A stretch of DNA of 64,000 bases, from positions 94,363 through 158,362 of the forward strand of contig JAFLVP010000001.1 of assembly GCA_022508265.1 (NCBI GenBank). Reading direction: 5' to 3'. A program made the position numbers and the translations under genes. Positions within the stretch are counted from its first letter, which is position 1; every line of letters starts with the position of its first letter. This document shows positions 1-9,900 of the stretch, in pieces. This DNA is from Clostridiales bacterium. GTDB taxonomy: Bacteria; Bacillota; Clostridia; Christensenellales; Borkfalkiaceae. Under the pieces are notes generated by a model that saw only the letters and a list, made by a program, of their open reading frames with translations, was not told the DNA's origin and searched no databases.

Positions 1-831
1 CTTTTATTCGAACCCGACAGCTCTGTTGCACTCGGCTTCGGCTTCAGATGCGGATTTTTGGGGCTTTTGCATATGGAGATTATCCAGGAGCGCATAGAGC
101 GCGAGTTCGGGTTGGATATCATAACGACCGCGCCCTCCGTCAGCTACAAGGTGGTTAAAACCAACGGAGAGGAAATTTTCGTGGACAATCCCTCGCACCT
201 TCCCCCTGTTTCGGAGATAGAGCATATGGAAGAGCCCATAGTCAAGGCGGATATCTATTCCCCGCCCGACTATCTCGGGCAGATTATGGATTTGTGCAGG
301 GAAAAGAGGGGAGTATTCCTTCAAATGACCTATATGGACAAGAGCCGTGTGCGCCTTGAATACAGGCTCCCCCTCAACGAAATTATTTTCGACTTTTTCG
401 ACGCGGTAAAATCGCGCACCCGCGGCTACGCAAGCTTTGACTACGAGCTTGTCGGCTACGAGCGCAGTAAGCTCGTAAAACTCGATATTTTATTGAACGG
501 CGAAGTTTGCGACGCACTCTCAATGATAGTGCACGAGGATTCGGCGTACACTCGCGGCAGAACGCTCTGCGAAAACCTTAAAGACGCCATTCCCCGCCAA
601 CTCTTCGAAGTGCCCGTGCAGGCGGCAATAGGCGGAAAAATTATTGCAAGAGAAACGGTTAAGGCGGTCAGAAAGGACGTGCTTGCAAAGTGCTACGGCG
701 GAGATATTACGAGAAAGAAAAAGCTTTTGGAAAAGCAGAAAGAGGGCAAAAAGCGTATGCGTCAGATAGGCAACGTCGAAGTGCCAAGTGAGGTCTTTAT
801 GCAGATTTTAAAGACCAACAAGGACAAATAA
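1..831 (+). CDS. lepA: Elongation factor 4 (LepA), C-terminal part, 5' truncated by window edge
   Basis: Frame 1 is open from base 1 ([50 protein letters not shown]...) with the LepA C-terminal ...[31 protein letters not shown]. Confidence 0.95.
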   Translation, partial: LLFEPDSSVALGFGFRCGFLGLLHMEIIQERIEREFGLDIITTAPSVSYKVVKTNGEEIFVDNPSHLPPVSEIEHMEEPIVKADIYSPPDYLGQIMDLCREKRGVFLQMTYMDKSRVRLEYRLPLNEIIFDFFDAVKSRTRGYASFDYELVGYERSKLVKLDILLNGEVCDALSMIVHEDSAYTRGRTLCENLKDAIPRQLFEVPVQAAIGGKIIARETVKAVRKDVLAKCYGGDITRKKKLLEKQKEGKKRMRQIGNVEVPSEVFMQILKTNKDK

Positions 832-859
832 TTAAGGTATATATTTGGGTTAATTCAAT

Positions 860-1171
860 TTGGAAGGGTTTTTTGAACGGGTTTACGAGGAAGTTAAAAA
901 GATACCCCGCGGCAAGGTTGCAACCTACGGGGATATTGCAAGGGCTGTCGGAGCACCTCGGTGTGCCCGACAAGTCGGCTGGGCTTTGCACTGCAATCCG
1001 CATTTCGGGATAGTGCCCTGTCACAGGGTCGTTTTTGCCGACGGTTCGCTCACTCCCGGCTTTGGTTTCGGGGGCATAGATATTCAGAAAGATATGCTCG
1101 TATCAGAGGGTGTAGAGGTTTCAAAAGACTACAAAATAAATTTGAAAAAGTACCGTAACGGAGGCATATAG
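860..1171 (+). CDS. MGMT-family (6-O-methylguanine-DNA methyltransferase, DNA-binding/active-site domain) protein, TTG start
   Basis: FERVYEEVKKIPRGKVATYGDIARAVG...ARQVGWAL..NP...VPCHRVV; Cys-containing PCHRV motif, short 103 aa form. Confidence 0.85.
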   Translation: MEGFFERVYEEVKKIPRGKVATYGDIARAVGAPRCARQVGWALHCNPHFGIVPCHRVVFADGSLTPGFGFGGIDIQKDMLVSEGVEVSKDYKINLKKYRNGGI

Positions 1172-2292
1172 TGGGGGGAATCTACGTTCATATACCCTTT
1201 TGCAAGAGCAAATGTACCTACTGCGACTTTACGTCTTTCCCCGACAAGCTGTGCTTTGCCGAGGGCTATATGGCGTGCGTTTACCGTGAAATGGCTATGC
1301 GCAAAGAGGGGCTCAAAAATCATACCTTCGAAAGCCTGTACATTGGCGGCGGCACCCCCTCGGTTATAGACGAAAAATATATTGCAATGCTTGTTGCGGC
1401 GGCAAGGAAGAATTTCAATCTCACTCCGGATGCGGAAATCACTATCGAGATGAATCCCGGCACCGTCAGTGCGGGCAAGATAGACACTTACCTTCGCTGC
1501 GGGATAAACAGATTTTCGGTGGGGCTTCAAACGGCAAACGATGCGCAGCTGCGCGATTTGGGCAGAATACATACCATAAAAGATTTCTTGGCGTGTGCAA
1601 AACTTTTAAAGGGTCAAAATTTCAGCGCCGACGTAATGATAGGGCTAAAAAATCAAACAATTTCCGATATTGAAAGGACTATCGAGGTCGCCGCAAGCGC
1701 GGGTGCAAGCCATATTTCAATGTATGCCCTCACTCCCGAGGACGGAACGCCCATCTACACGCAGTATTTAAACGGCGAACTGCCCGACAGCGACGAGGTT
1801 GCCGATATGTATGCGGCGGGCGTTAAAAAGCTTAAAAGCTTGGGCTTTGAAAGGTACGAGGTCTCGAATTTTTGCAAAAACGGCAGGTTCAGCCGCCACA
1901 ACCTCAACTATTGGCGCAGGGGCGACTATATCGGTTTCGGAGTTGCGGCGTCCTCTTGTATAGACAACGTGCGCTTGACGAATACTTTCGATTTGGACGA
2001 GTATTTCAAGTGTATTCTGTCCTCGCATTTTGCAGTTATCGATAGACAGGAGATTGACAAGGCGGGCAGGGAAGAGGAATTTATCATGCTTGCACTCCGT
2101 ACGGAAGCGGGCTTGAATTTAAAGAATTTTAAAAGTCAATTCGGCTGCGATTTTCCGGAAAAATATTGCAAGGCGATTGAAAAGACCCGCGAATATATTG
2201 AAGTTAACGATAATTTTGTTAAAATCAAGGAGCAGTATTTATTCGTGCAAAACGGAATTATCGTAGAGTTTTTAAGGACAGACGAAGGCTGA
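1171..2292 (+). CDS. hemW: Radical SAM protein HemW (coproporphyrinogen III oxidase-like, heme chaperone), GTG start
   Basis: GIYVHIPFCKSKCTYCDF radical SAM CxxxCxxC; YIGGGTPS; RFSVGLQT; lepA-hemW neighbourhood. Confidence 0.92.
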   Translation: MGGIYVHIPFCKSKCTYCDFTSFPDKLCFAEGYMACVYREMAMRKEGLKNHTFESLYIGGGTPSVIDEKYIAMLVAAARKNFNLTPDAEITIEMNPGTVSAGKIDTYLRCGINRFSVGLQTANDAQLRDLGRIHTIKDFLACAKLLKGQNFSADVMIGLKNQTISDIERTIEVAASAGASHISMYALTPEDGTPIYTQYLNGELPDSDEVADMYAAGVKKLKSLGFERYEVSNFCKNGRFSRHNLNYWRRGDYIGFGVAASSCIDNVRLTNTFDLDEYFKCILSSHFAVIDRQEIDKAGREEEFIMLALRTEAGLNLKNFKSQFGCDFPEKYCKAIEKTREYIEVNDNFVKIKEQYLFVQNGIIVEFLRTDEG

Positions 2293-2300
2293 ATTTAAAT

Positions 2301-2810
2301 ATGGATTTTTCATACAGAAAGGCGACGATAGAGGAATCAAATCAGATTACCCGAATATACGAGTCTGCGCAAGCCTTTATGGAAGCGCACGGTAATCCGC
2401 AGTGGGCGAAGGGTTTCCCGGACGAAAATGACGTTCGCGGCGGCATATATGGGGGGATATTGTATTGCGTCATCGCAAATAGCGAGATTGCGGCAGTGTT
2501 TGCGGCAGTCAATCATGACGGAAATTACGATGAAATAGAGGGCAGCTGGCTGACCGAAGGAAATTATATTGCCGTGCACCGGGTTGCCGTAAGTGAAAAA
2601 TATCGGAGTATTGGCGCCGCTAAATTTATTATAAATCATGCCGCAGAAGAACTGGCCCGCACCCGTGGCAGAACGAGTATTCGTATAGATACTCACGAAA
2701 TGAACAAACCTATGCGCGGTCTGCTTATCTCGCAGGGGTTTACCGAGTGCGGAAGCGTTTATATTTCGCGCGATTACTCAAAGCGCATCGCATACGAAAA
2801 AATATTGTAA
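2301..2810 (+). CDS. GNAT family N-acetyltransferase
   Basis: YIAVHRVAVSEKYRSIGAAKFIINHA...SIRIDTHEMNKPMRGLLISQGF typical GNAT motifs. Confidence 0.85.
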   Translation: MDFSYRKATIEESNQITRIYESAQAFMEAHGNPQWAKGFPDENDVRGGIYGGILYCVIANSEIAAVFAAVNHDGNYDEIEGSWLTEGNYIAVHRVAVSEKYRSIGAAKFIINHAAEELARTRGRTSIRIDTHEMNKPMRGLLISQGFTECGSVYISRDYSKRIAYEKIL

Positions 2811-2830
2811 ATCGATTTGTGTAAAAATGT

Positions 2831-2862
2831 AGCCCGCCGCGCTTTTTAAAGCGCGGCGGGCT
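2831..2862. terminator. Bidirectional intrinsic terminator-like hairpin between convergent genes
   Basis: agcccgccgcgcttt/aaagcgcggcgggct, 15 bp perfect inverted repeat with minimal loop. Confidence 0.7.
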
Positions 2863-2897
2863 ATTTGCATAAACAGAATGTCCAAGATGTTTAAATT

Positions 2898-3548
2898 TTA
2901 TAAACGGATTTTTTTGGAGGTTATTATTTTTCCGCGTTCGCCGTCCACGAGGTAGGCGTTCATATTTTTCTCTCTGTCGCACACGCCCACGTAGTAGTAG
3001 CAGCCGTTGTCGTATAAGAGGCGCACGTAAATCTCGCCCACAAATATATTTCCGTCCGTCAAAGAGGAGAATAGGCTTTTATCGTGATCGATAACGCAGT
3101 TTAGCGCCTGCTCGCAAGTAATTAGCGCGCCGGACTTGACGCTCTGAACGGTGTATTCGGAAGCTTTTCCGTCGCAGTCGAGCTTAACTGCTATGCTACC
3201 CTCTTCGAAGGGTTTTGCGGTAAAACTTAAATAATAATCGTTTTCAACCGCACGATAGTTCATCTCGCCGCCAAGCCCCTCGACGTCCACTTCAAGCGTC
3301 TCGGGATTTTTGGGCAGGGATACGAAAATTTCTATAAAATCGGACACATCTCCCTTAATTCCGTCCGCAGCATAGGGCTGCTCGCGCTGCGAGCAGTAAA
3401 TTTTAATCTGCGTATCGTCCCCCGCATACAGATAGATGTCCGTTCTCTTTTCGGAAATATAGTCGGAATATCTGATGCTTTTCGTGCAACCCGCAAGGGC
3501 AAAAGCGGCGATAAGCAGTCCGGCCGTAAACAATAATACTTTTTTCAT
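2898..3548 (-). CDS. Putative lipoprotein of unknown function
   Basis: Start at internal Met MKKVLLFTAGLLIAAFALAGCTK: signal peptide with LAGC lipobox; ORF track start is 16 codons upstream. Confidence 0.7.
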   Translation of the reverse strand: MKKVLLFTAGLLIAAFALAGCTKSIRYSDYISEKRTDIYLYAGDDTQIKIYCSQREQPYAADGIKGDVSDFIEIFVSLPKNPETLEVDVEGLGGEMNYRAVENDYYLSFTAKPFEEGSIAVKLDCDGKASEYTVQSVKSGALITCEQALNCVIDHDKSLFSSLTDGNIFVGEIYVRLLYDNGCYYYVGVCDREKNMNAYLVDGERGKIITSKKIRL

Positions 3549-3732
3549 ACTTAAAATATATGTGCCGCCCGCCCCGCAAATGACTTCAAAGCGCAATTTT
3601 AGTAAATTAAACAGTTGCGTTTTTCGGGCTGTTATGATAAAATATAAAACGTTAATACATTATCGGTTTTTAAGGTTGCACTATAAAAAACGGCACTTTA
3701 AAATTAAAATCGTTTACTTTTAAGAGGAAGCT

Positions 3733-4308
3733 TTGAAAAAGATTATAATAAAAACTGCAATTATAACTTTTGCATCCGTCGTAGCGGCGCTTGCCCTTGC
3801 ATTTGGAATTGCAAGCCTTGCGTTTCCTCAAGGCATGTCTAAAATCTGCGAGAATATGGGCAACTATAAGCTTGCGGCAAGCTATGCCGAACGCCAGTAC
3901 GGGTATTCGGGCAGTACCGAGGATTTGTACCGCTGTGCCCTTCTGCACATCCGCATAGGCGACAGGAATAAAATAATCGAATACTGCGGAAAGCTCGTCG
4001 AAAAGCAGGATTTTGAGGAGCGGTGCGGCGATAACGTTCAGTACGTCTACGGCAATTACGCTACGGCGCTGTATCTTTCGGGGAAGGACGACGAGGCGAT
4101 AGCCGTTGCAGATAAATCCGTAGGGGAAGGGTTCCACATTCCCAACGCATACGCAGATTTGACTGTGAAGGTTGTAGAAAAATCAGATAAGGACTTCGCA
4201 AGCAAGCTACTTGGCGCGTTTGTGGAGCATGCGGGAAAGCTTCAATACGAGGAACAGCTCAGATATTTCAATGCCGTAAAAAACAGTCTTGAAGAGCTAA
4301 TCGGTTAA
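3733..4308 (+). CDS. Hypothetical membrane-anchored protein, possibly TPR-like
   Basis: N-terminal hydrophobic segment followed by helical repeats (MGNYKLAASYAERQYGYSGSTEDLYRCALLHIRIGD); TTG start. Confidence 0.6.
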   Translation: MKKIIIKTAIITFASVVAALALAFGIASLAFPQGMSKICENMGNYKLAASYAERQYGYSGSTEDLYRCALLHIRIGDRNKIIEYCGKLVEKQDFEERCGDNVQYVYGNYATALYLSGKDDEAIAVADKSVGEGFHIPNAYADLTVKVVEKSDKDFASKLLGAFVEHAGKLQYEEQLRYFNAVKNSLEELIG

Positions 4309-4395
4309 TATCCGTTGAAACAATTTTCTTAAATTTAAAAATAAATTCAATATCTATTTGCCTGTTGCTATTTTGTAAAGTGTATGCTATACTAA

Positions 4396-6786
4396 ATGGT
4401 AACAGGTTTTTTTATGTTGGATTTCAAGTCTGCAAAAAATTTAATCGAACCGCATAAACAGCCGGATAAAGAGTTTTTTCTGGACCTGCTTGACGGCGAT
4501 AAACAGACGGAGTACGAGCATCGGCACATCTCCGCCCTTATGTTTATGCTCAAATTTTTGTATATCAGGAGAGTTCAACTGAAGATAAATTCACTCAAAA
4601 AGCAGAGGGAGGATCTGAAAACGAGTGAGGACAGCTCTGCCGAAAAGTATAAAAAGACGCTTGAAATCAATGCGGAGATTGCCCGCCTCAAAGGCAGGAT
4701 AGAGGGGTTCAAGCCCTTCTTTGACGAGCCGTATTTTGCGAGGATGGATGTCACGGACGACAAGGAGGGTTATAACAGCTACTATATCGGCAAGCGCGGC
4801 GACGAGGGGCTTGAAATAGTCGATTGGCGTGCACCTCTCGCGAGAAAGTATTATCAAAAGAGCCGCACCTCCTTTTCAATAAACGAATATGACTATAAGC
4901 TTATTCTGCGCCGCGCATTGAGGACGAAGAGCGGCAAGGTTCTGGATATAAAAAACGAATATCTCTCCCTTTCGGACTATCTCTCCAAAGAGGAGATAGG
5001 GGGAAGGAACGAGGAGCTCATTTTCGACCCGTTTTTAAAAGAAATTCTCCAAAGCCGCAAGGAAAAGAGCGAAGTTTTAGATATTATCGAAACCATACAG
5101 GAACAGCAGTTTGAAATTATTACTCTGCCCGAGCGCGATGAATTCGTTTTGCAGGGTGTGGCGGGCAGCGGCAAGACTATGATACTTTTGCATCGTCTGT
5201 CCTATATAATGTACAACAACGAGAGCATAAAACCCTCGGACGTGCTTGTGATAACCCCGTCCGATTCCTTCAACGCGTTCATTGACGAGCTGTCGCAAGT
5301 TTTAGAGCTTGAACGGGTAAAGACGAGCACGATAGACAGATATTTTATTAAAATGCTTAAAAGCGCGGGGGTGGATATTGATGGAAAAATCGGCCTTGAT
5401 TTGCAATTGCCCCCCGAATATGCCTCGTTTATCTACTCGCAGGCATTTGTCGACGAGGTTGGAAGAAAGCTTTCAAAGATATACGATTCGGTGTTCGGGC
5501 TGTTCGCTTCGAGCGAGTGCGCTTTCTTTGCAACTGCCGTGAACGATGCCGCCGGAGAACAGATAGATAATTATGAGTGGCTGAAAAACTCCTCTCTGCG
5601 CGTCAGAAGGTGCGTTCTTGGAGAAATAAAGGAAAAACAGGGCGGCGGGCTGTATTATACCAAGCAGTTCAGGTATCTGTTTAACTGTGTTCTCGACGTG
5701 CGCGAGTTTTTGGCACTCGTTGAAAAGGATGAGCGAATGAAGGAATATGCGTTTTTCTACAACCGACTGCTCGTCTTTTATAAATCGCTGCGCTACATAA
5801 GGCGCAACGCGTACAAAATTTGCCATGGGGGGATACGTGATTTAACAGCGCTTAAAGCCACCGTTGAAAAAGAGATAGGCGATTTGGGGCGCTATAAAAT
5901 AAGGACGGGAGAGAGCGAAACTTTGACTTATAGCGCGCAAATTGAAAAGCGCGAGCAGCTTAAAAATGAAATCGACGCCGCAATATGCCGTGTTGAAACC
6001 ATTTCGAGCAGATTTGCCGCTACCTGTGATTTTGCCGACGTGCTGCGGGGAGAGGTAAATTTAAGCAAGATAGGCAAGTGCGAAAACACCCTTGAAATAG
6101 CGCGCTTTTTCAATAAGGAAATTCTCCGCAAGATAAAGCGCAGACTGGGTGTGCAGACGACCGCCCTTTTAAGATGCGATGCCTTTGCGCTCTGTCACAT
6201 ATTGGTAACGCTCGGCTACAACCTCTCGCCAAAGCACGCCTTCGTGTTTGTAGACGAGGCGCAGGACATCTCGCCCGCAGAATACGCCGTTTTGAAGAAA
6301 GTAAACGACAGAGCGATATTCAATATCTTCGGCGATTTAAAGCAGAATATAACCCCGTACAGAGGGGTAAAAGATTGGGGCAATCTGGGCTATAAAGTTT
6401 ATACCCTTGGGCTCAACTACCGAAATACCAACGAGATTGTGGAGTACGTAGCCGAAAAGCTTGGAATAGATATGCGTGCGATAGGGCTGAACGGTGCGGG
6501 CGTAGAGAGGATTTCAAAGCGCTCCGTAGCGGGCTGGCTTTCGGAGAAAAACGGGCTTAAAGCCGTCATATGTGCGCCTCAATCCTTTGAAGAGTACCGA
6601 AAAAAGAGCTACAACGTTATAGGTCAGACGGGTAAAATTTCCAAGACCAAAATAAATATTATGACGGTGTACGAGAGCAAGGGACTTGAATTTACCGCCG
6701 TTGCCGTAGCGGACGAGGGGATGTCGGACAATGAGAAATACGTTGCCTACACCCGAGCGCTTAAACATCTTGCAATTATGGAATAA
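4396..6786 (+). CDS. HelD-like superfamily I helicase (UvrD/REP family)
   Basis: YYIGKRG...VDWRAPLARKYY; VLQGVAGSGKTMILLHRLSYIMYNN Walker A; FVFVDEAQDISPAEY Walker B; YTRALKHLAI C-terminus. ATG at 4414 is an alternative start. Confidence 0.85.
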   Translation: MVTGFFMLDFKSAKNLIEPHKQPDKEFFLDLLDGDKQTEYEHRHISALMFMLKFLYIRRVQLKINSLKKQREDLKTSEDSSAEKYKKTLEINAEIARLKGRIEGFKPFFDEPYFARMDVTDDKEGYNSYYIGKRGDEGLEIVDWRAPLARKYYQKSRTSFSINEYDYKLILRRALRTKSGKVLDIKNEYLSLSDYLSKEEIGGRNEELIFDPFLKEILQSRKEKSEVLDIIETIQEQQFEIITLPERDEFVLQGVAGSGKTMILLHRLSYIMYNNESIKPSDVLVITPSDSFNAFIDELSQVLELERVKTSTIDRYFIKMLKSAGVDIDGKIGLDLQLPPEYASFIYSQAFVDEVGRKLSKIYDSVFGLFASSECAFFATAVNDAAGEQIDNYEWLKNSSLRVRRCVLGEIKEKQGGGLYYTKQFRYLFNCVLDVREFLALVEKDERMKEYAFFYNRLLVFYKSLRYIRRNAYKICHGGIRDLTALKATVEKEIGDLGRYKIRTGESETLTYSAQIEKREQLKNEIDAAICRVETISSRFAATCDFADVLRGEVNLSKIGKCENTLEIARFFNKEILRKIKRRLGVQTTALLRCDAFALCHILVTLGYNLSPKHAFVFVDEAQDISPAEYAVLKKVNDRAIFNIFGDLKQNITPYRGVKDWGNLGYKVYTLGLNYRNTNEIVEYVAEKLGIDMRAIGLNGAGVERISKRSVAGWLSEKNGLKAVICAPQSFEEYRKKSYNVIGQTGKISKTKINIMTVYESKGLEFTAVAVADEGMSDNEKYVAYTRALKHLAIME

Positions 6787-6815
6787 GTTGCCTGCTATTA
6801 CAGAATGAATGCTTT

Positions 6816-6841
6816 AATTGCCCCATATATGCGGGGCAATT
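6816..6841 (+). terminator. Intrinsic terminator
   Basis: aattgcccc-atatatgc-ggggcaatt followed by ttattttttg. Confidence 0.75.
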
Positions 6842-6885
6842 TTATTTTTTGCGTTATTTTTGCGGCAAAAGGTCAATAATCAACT

Positions 6886-6902
6886 TTGCGCACGGTGCGC
6901 AA
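6886..6902. promoter_or_regulatory. Perfect inverted repeat ttgcgca-cgg-tgcgcaa just upstream of the likely ATG
   Basis: 7 bp arms, 3 nt spacer; the ORF track used its TTG as the start codon. Confidence 0.5.
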
Positions 6903-6912
6903 GAGGAAAGTT

Positions 6913-9900
6913 ATGGCTGAAATAAACGAACAATATAAATTCGAGCAAAAAATTTCCAAAGAGGAGTGCTGGCAAAGACGGCTGATTGATTTATCCTTAA
7001 AAAACAACGCGCTTCATTTCCGTTTTTGGCGGGACTGTCTGCATATTTTCTCTGCCGATATTTCGGCGTTTTGCGCCTCGCTTGAGAACTGCAACAAATA
7101 CACTCTTTCAATAACTCCCTCGCCCGAATATGCTAAATTCGGGGATTTATCGAGTAAAAACTCGGCAGAGCTCATAAATTTGGAGATGAAGTCGGCAAAA
7201 ATGCGCTGCTATTCACCTGCGGATGGGTTCGAGGAGGTTGTCTCAACGCTCATAAGAAAGGCGCGCTCAGGCGAGGAAGAAGCGGGTACAAATACCCTAT
7301 ATCTCGCGCTGGGCTTTTTAAAATGGCGGCAAAGCGGCGACGGCGAGGATAAATTCGCGCCCATAGTTTTACTGCCTGCAAGACTCCGCCGACAGAAAAA
7401 TTTGGGCATAATTTTAGAGGCCGGCGAGGAGTGCGAGGTAAACTCAACTTTAATCGAATTTTTAAAAAAGGAATATGAAATCGACCTGCGAGAAGCCAAT
7501 TTCAAGGGGCTTTCCCCGCAGCAAATAATTAGTCTGTTTCGCGCGAAAACGGCACATATTACGGGGTGTATTGTCTATGAGGACATATATCTTGCACAGT
7601 TTACTTTCGCCAAATACGCTATGTGGGCGGATATTAAAAACAATATAAATATCTTCCGAAAAAACCCGCTTGTTGCAAGTCTTTTAGACGGTAAAAACAG
7701 ACTTTCGAATAACGGTGTCGGGGATATTTCGGAGGACGGGAGCGACCCATCGTCCATTCTCACACCCCTGCCCTGCGACAGTACGCAGTTTTCGGCGATT
7801 GCCGAGAGCGCAATGGGCACGACCTTCGTTTTGCACGGCCCGCCCGGAACGGGCAAGAGCCAAACCATAACCAATATTATCGCAAACGCACTTGAAAGCG
7901 GCAAGCGGGTGTTGTTCGTGGCGCAAAAGCAGGCGGCTCTGCAGGTCGTAAAAAGGAGACTCGAATATATCGGTTTGGGCGAATTCTGCCTTGAGTTGCA
8001 CTCGGGCAAGACGGCAAATAAAGGCGAAATCGTCCGCTCGATAGAAGACACGCTTGCTCTCTCTTCGGATTTCGACGAAAGCGCATACTTTGCCGCCGCC
8101 GAGAAATTTAAGGAGATAAGGCGCACCCTTATTGAACCCGTGTATGCGCTTCACAAAAAAAGGCGGCTGGGCGTTTCGGTCTGCGAGGGTATAGAAAATT
8201 ATCTGAAAAACAAGGGCGCCCCCGATATTTTGAATATAGAGAGCTCCTTCTACGACGGGCTCACGCAAAGAAGGCTTGAGGAGTGCGAGAGTATGCTTAT
8301 AGCCGCTCAGGCGGCGGCAAAAGAGTGCGGCGGAGTGTACCGTTCGCCCTTTAAGGGGGTAAACTTGACTGAGTGCGACAAAAAAACGCGTTTTTCCGTT
8401 CTGTGCTCGTCAAACGCCGTCCTTACGGAGTTAAAGCACCTTAAAAATTGCCTGAATATTTTCCTCGACGCGTTCAACCAGAAAATTTCGCGTTTAACCT
8501 GTAAAAAGCTTGAAAATCTTATAGCTATCTGCAAAACTCTGCAAGAGGGCAGTCTCTGCGAATTTTTTGACCTCGGCGAGGAGGAACTTCACAAATTTTA
8601 CAATGCAAGTTTGAAATACGACGGGGAAATAGAGGCTTGGTTCAAGCGTTTCAAGTCCTTTCCCGATATTTCGAAATATTTGCCCGAGATGCAGTGTGAA
8701 ATCAAAAAATGGGACGAAAATTACCGCTCCTCGCGCACTTTGCTTGCCGTTCTTAAAAAGATTAATCGCTGTACAAACGCGCCTTTGCAGGAGAGCGAGG
8801 AGTTTAAATGGATAAAATGCGCCTACGGGATAGAGAGGACAAAGGAGGAACTGTTCTCCGTCGGGCTGTCCTCGGCGTTTACGGGGTTCGGCGGGATAAA
8901 CCGAAGAAAGCGCGCCGAATTTATGCGCCCCTTATATGAGTTTCATACGCTGTGTTTTAAGACCTTTAAGGATTACAATGCAAATTCATTCAACGGCGTG
9001 TGCGCAAATTACAAAGACGTACTCGACCCCGTAATTTCGGGGCTTATATCGGCGGCAGAGCGCTTTACGGACTGTTTAAGAGAACATCTCGATATTATTA
9101 AAGCCGAAAAAGTTTCCGCAGACGAGGACCTGTTCGACTACTATACCAAAAAGTGCAGTGCGCTGATAGAAAATATAGATATGCTTCCTGCCTGGTGCAA
9201 GTACAAGGCGACGGAAAGCAGTTTGCGAGGTATCGGACTGACCTTCATTGCCGACGCAATAGAGAGCGGTAAGATAAGCGGAGAACAAATTTTGTCCTCG
9301 TTCAGAAGGAATATTTACCGCAACTTCGTTCAGACGAGCATTGCCGCGGACGAGTGCCTTTGCTCGTTCTCGGCAGGCGTGCAGGACGAAAACGCGTCGG
9401 CGTTTGAGAAGCTTTTAGAGGAATTTTACGATTTGACCCGCAAAAAAATACGAAAAAGTTTAATTTCGAGACTGCCTATAAACCAAGCGGAGGGGGAGAT
9501 AGCGACTGAAATTGCCAACTTTCAGCGAAAAATCAAGGGCAATTTGCGCAAATTCAAGCTGCGCGAGCTGTTCTATGAAATTCCAGCACTCTTAAAGGTC
9601 GTATCGCCCTGCGTGCTTATGAGCCCCGAAACGGTGTCCAAATTTCTGCCCGCCGATACCGAGCTGTTTGATATGGTTATTTTTGACGAAGCCTCGCAAA
9701 TTCCCACCTGCGAAGCCGTGCCCGCCCTTGCCCGGGCAAAAAGCGCAATTATAGTCGGTGACCCCAAGCAGATGCCACCGACGGCGTTTTTTGCGGGTAC
9801 CGTTCAGGACGGGGAATATCCCGAAATTGAGGACCTCGAAAGCGTTTTGGACGACTGTATTGCGCTTGGTATTCCCGAAAAGCACCTCGTCTGGCACTAC

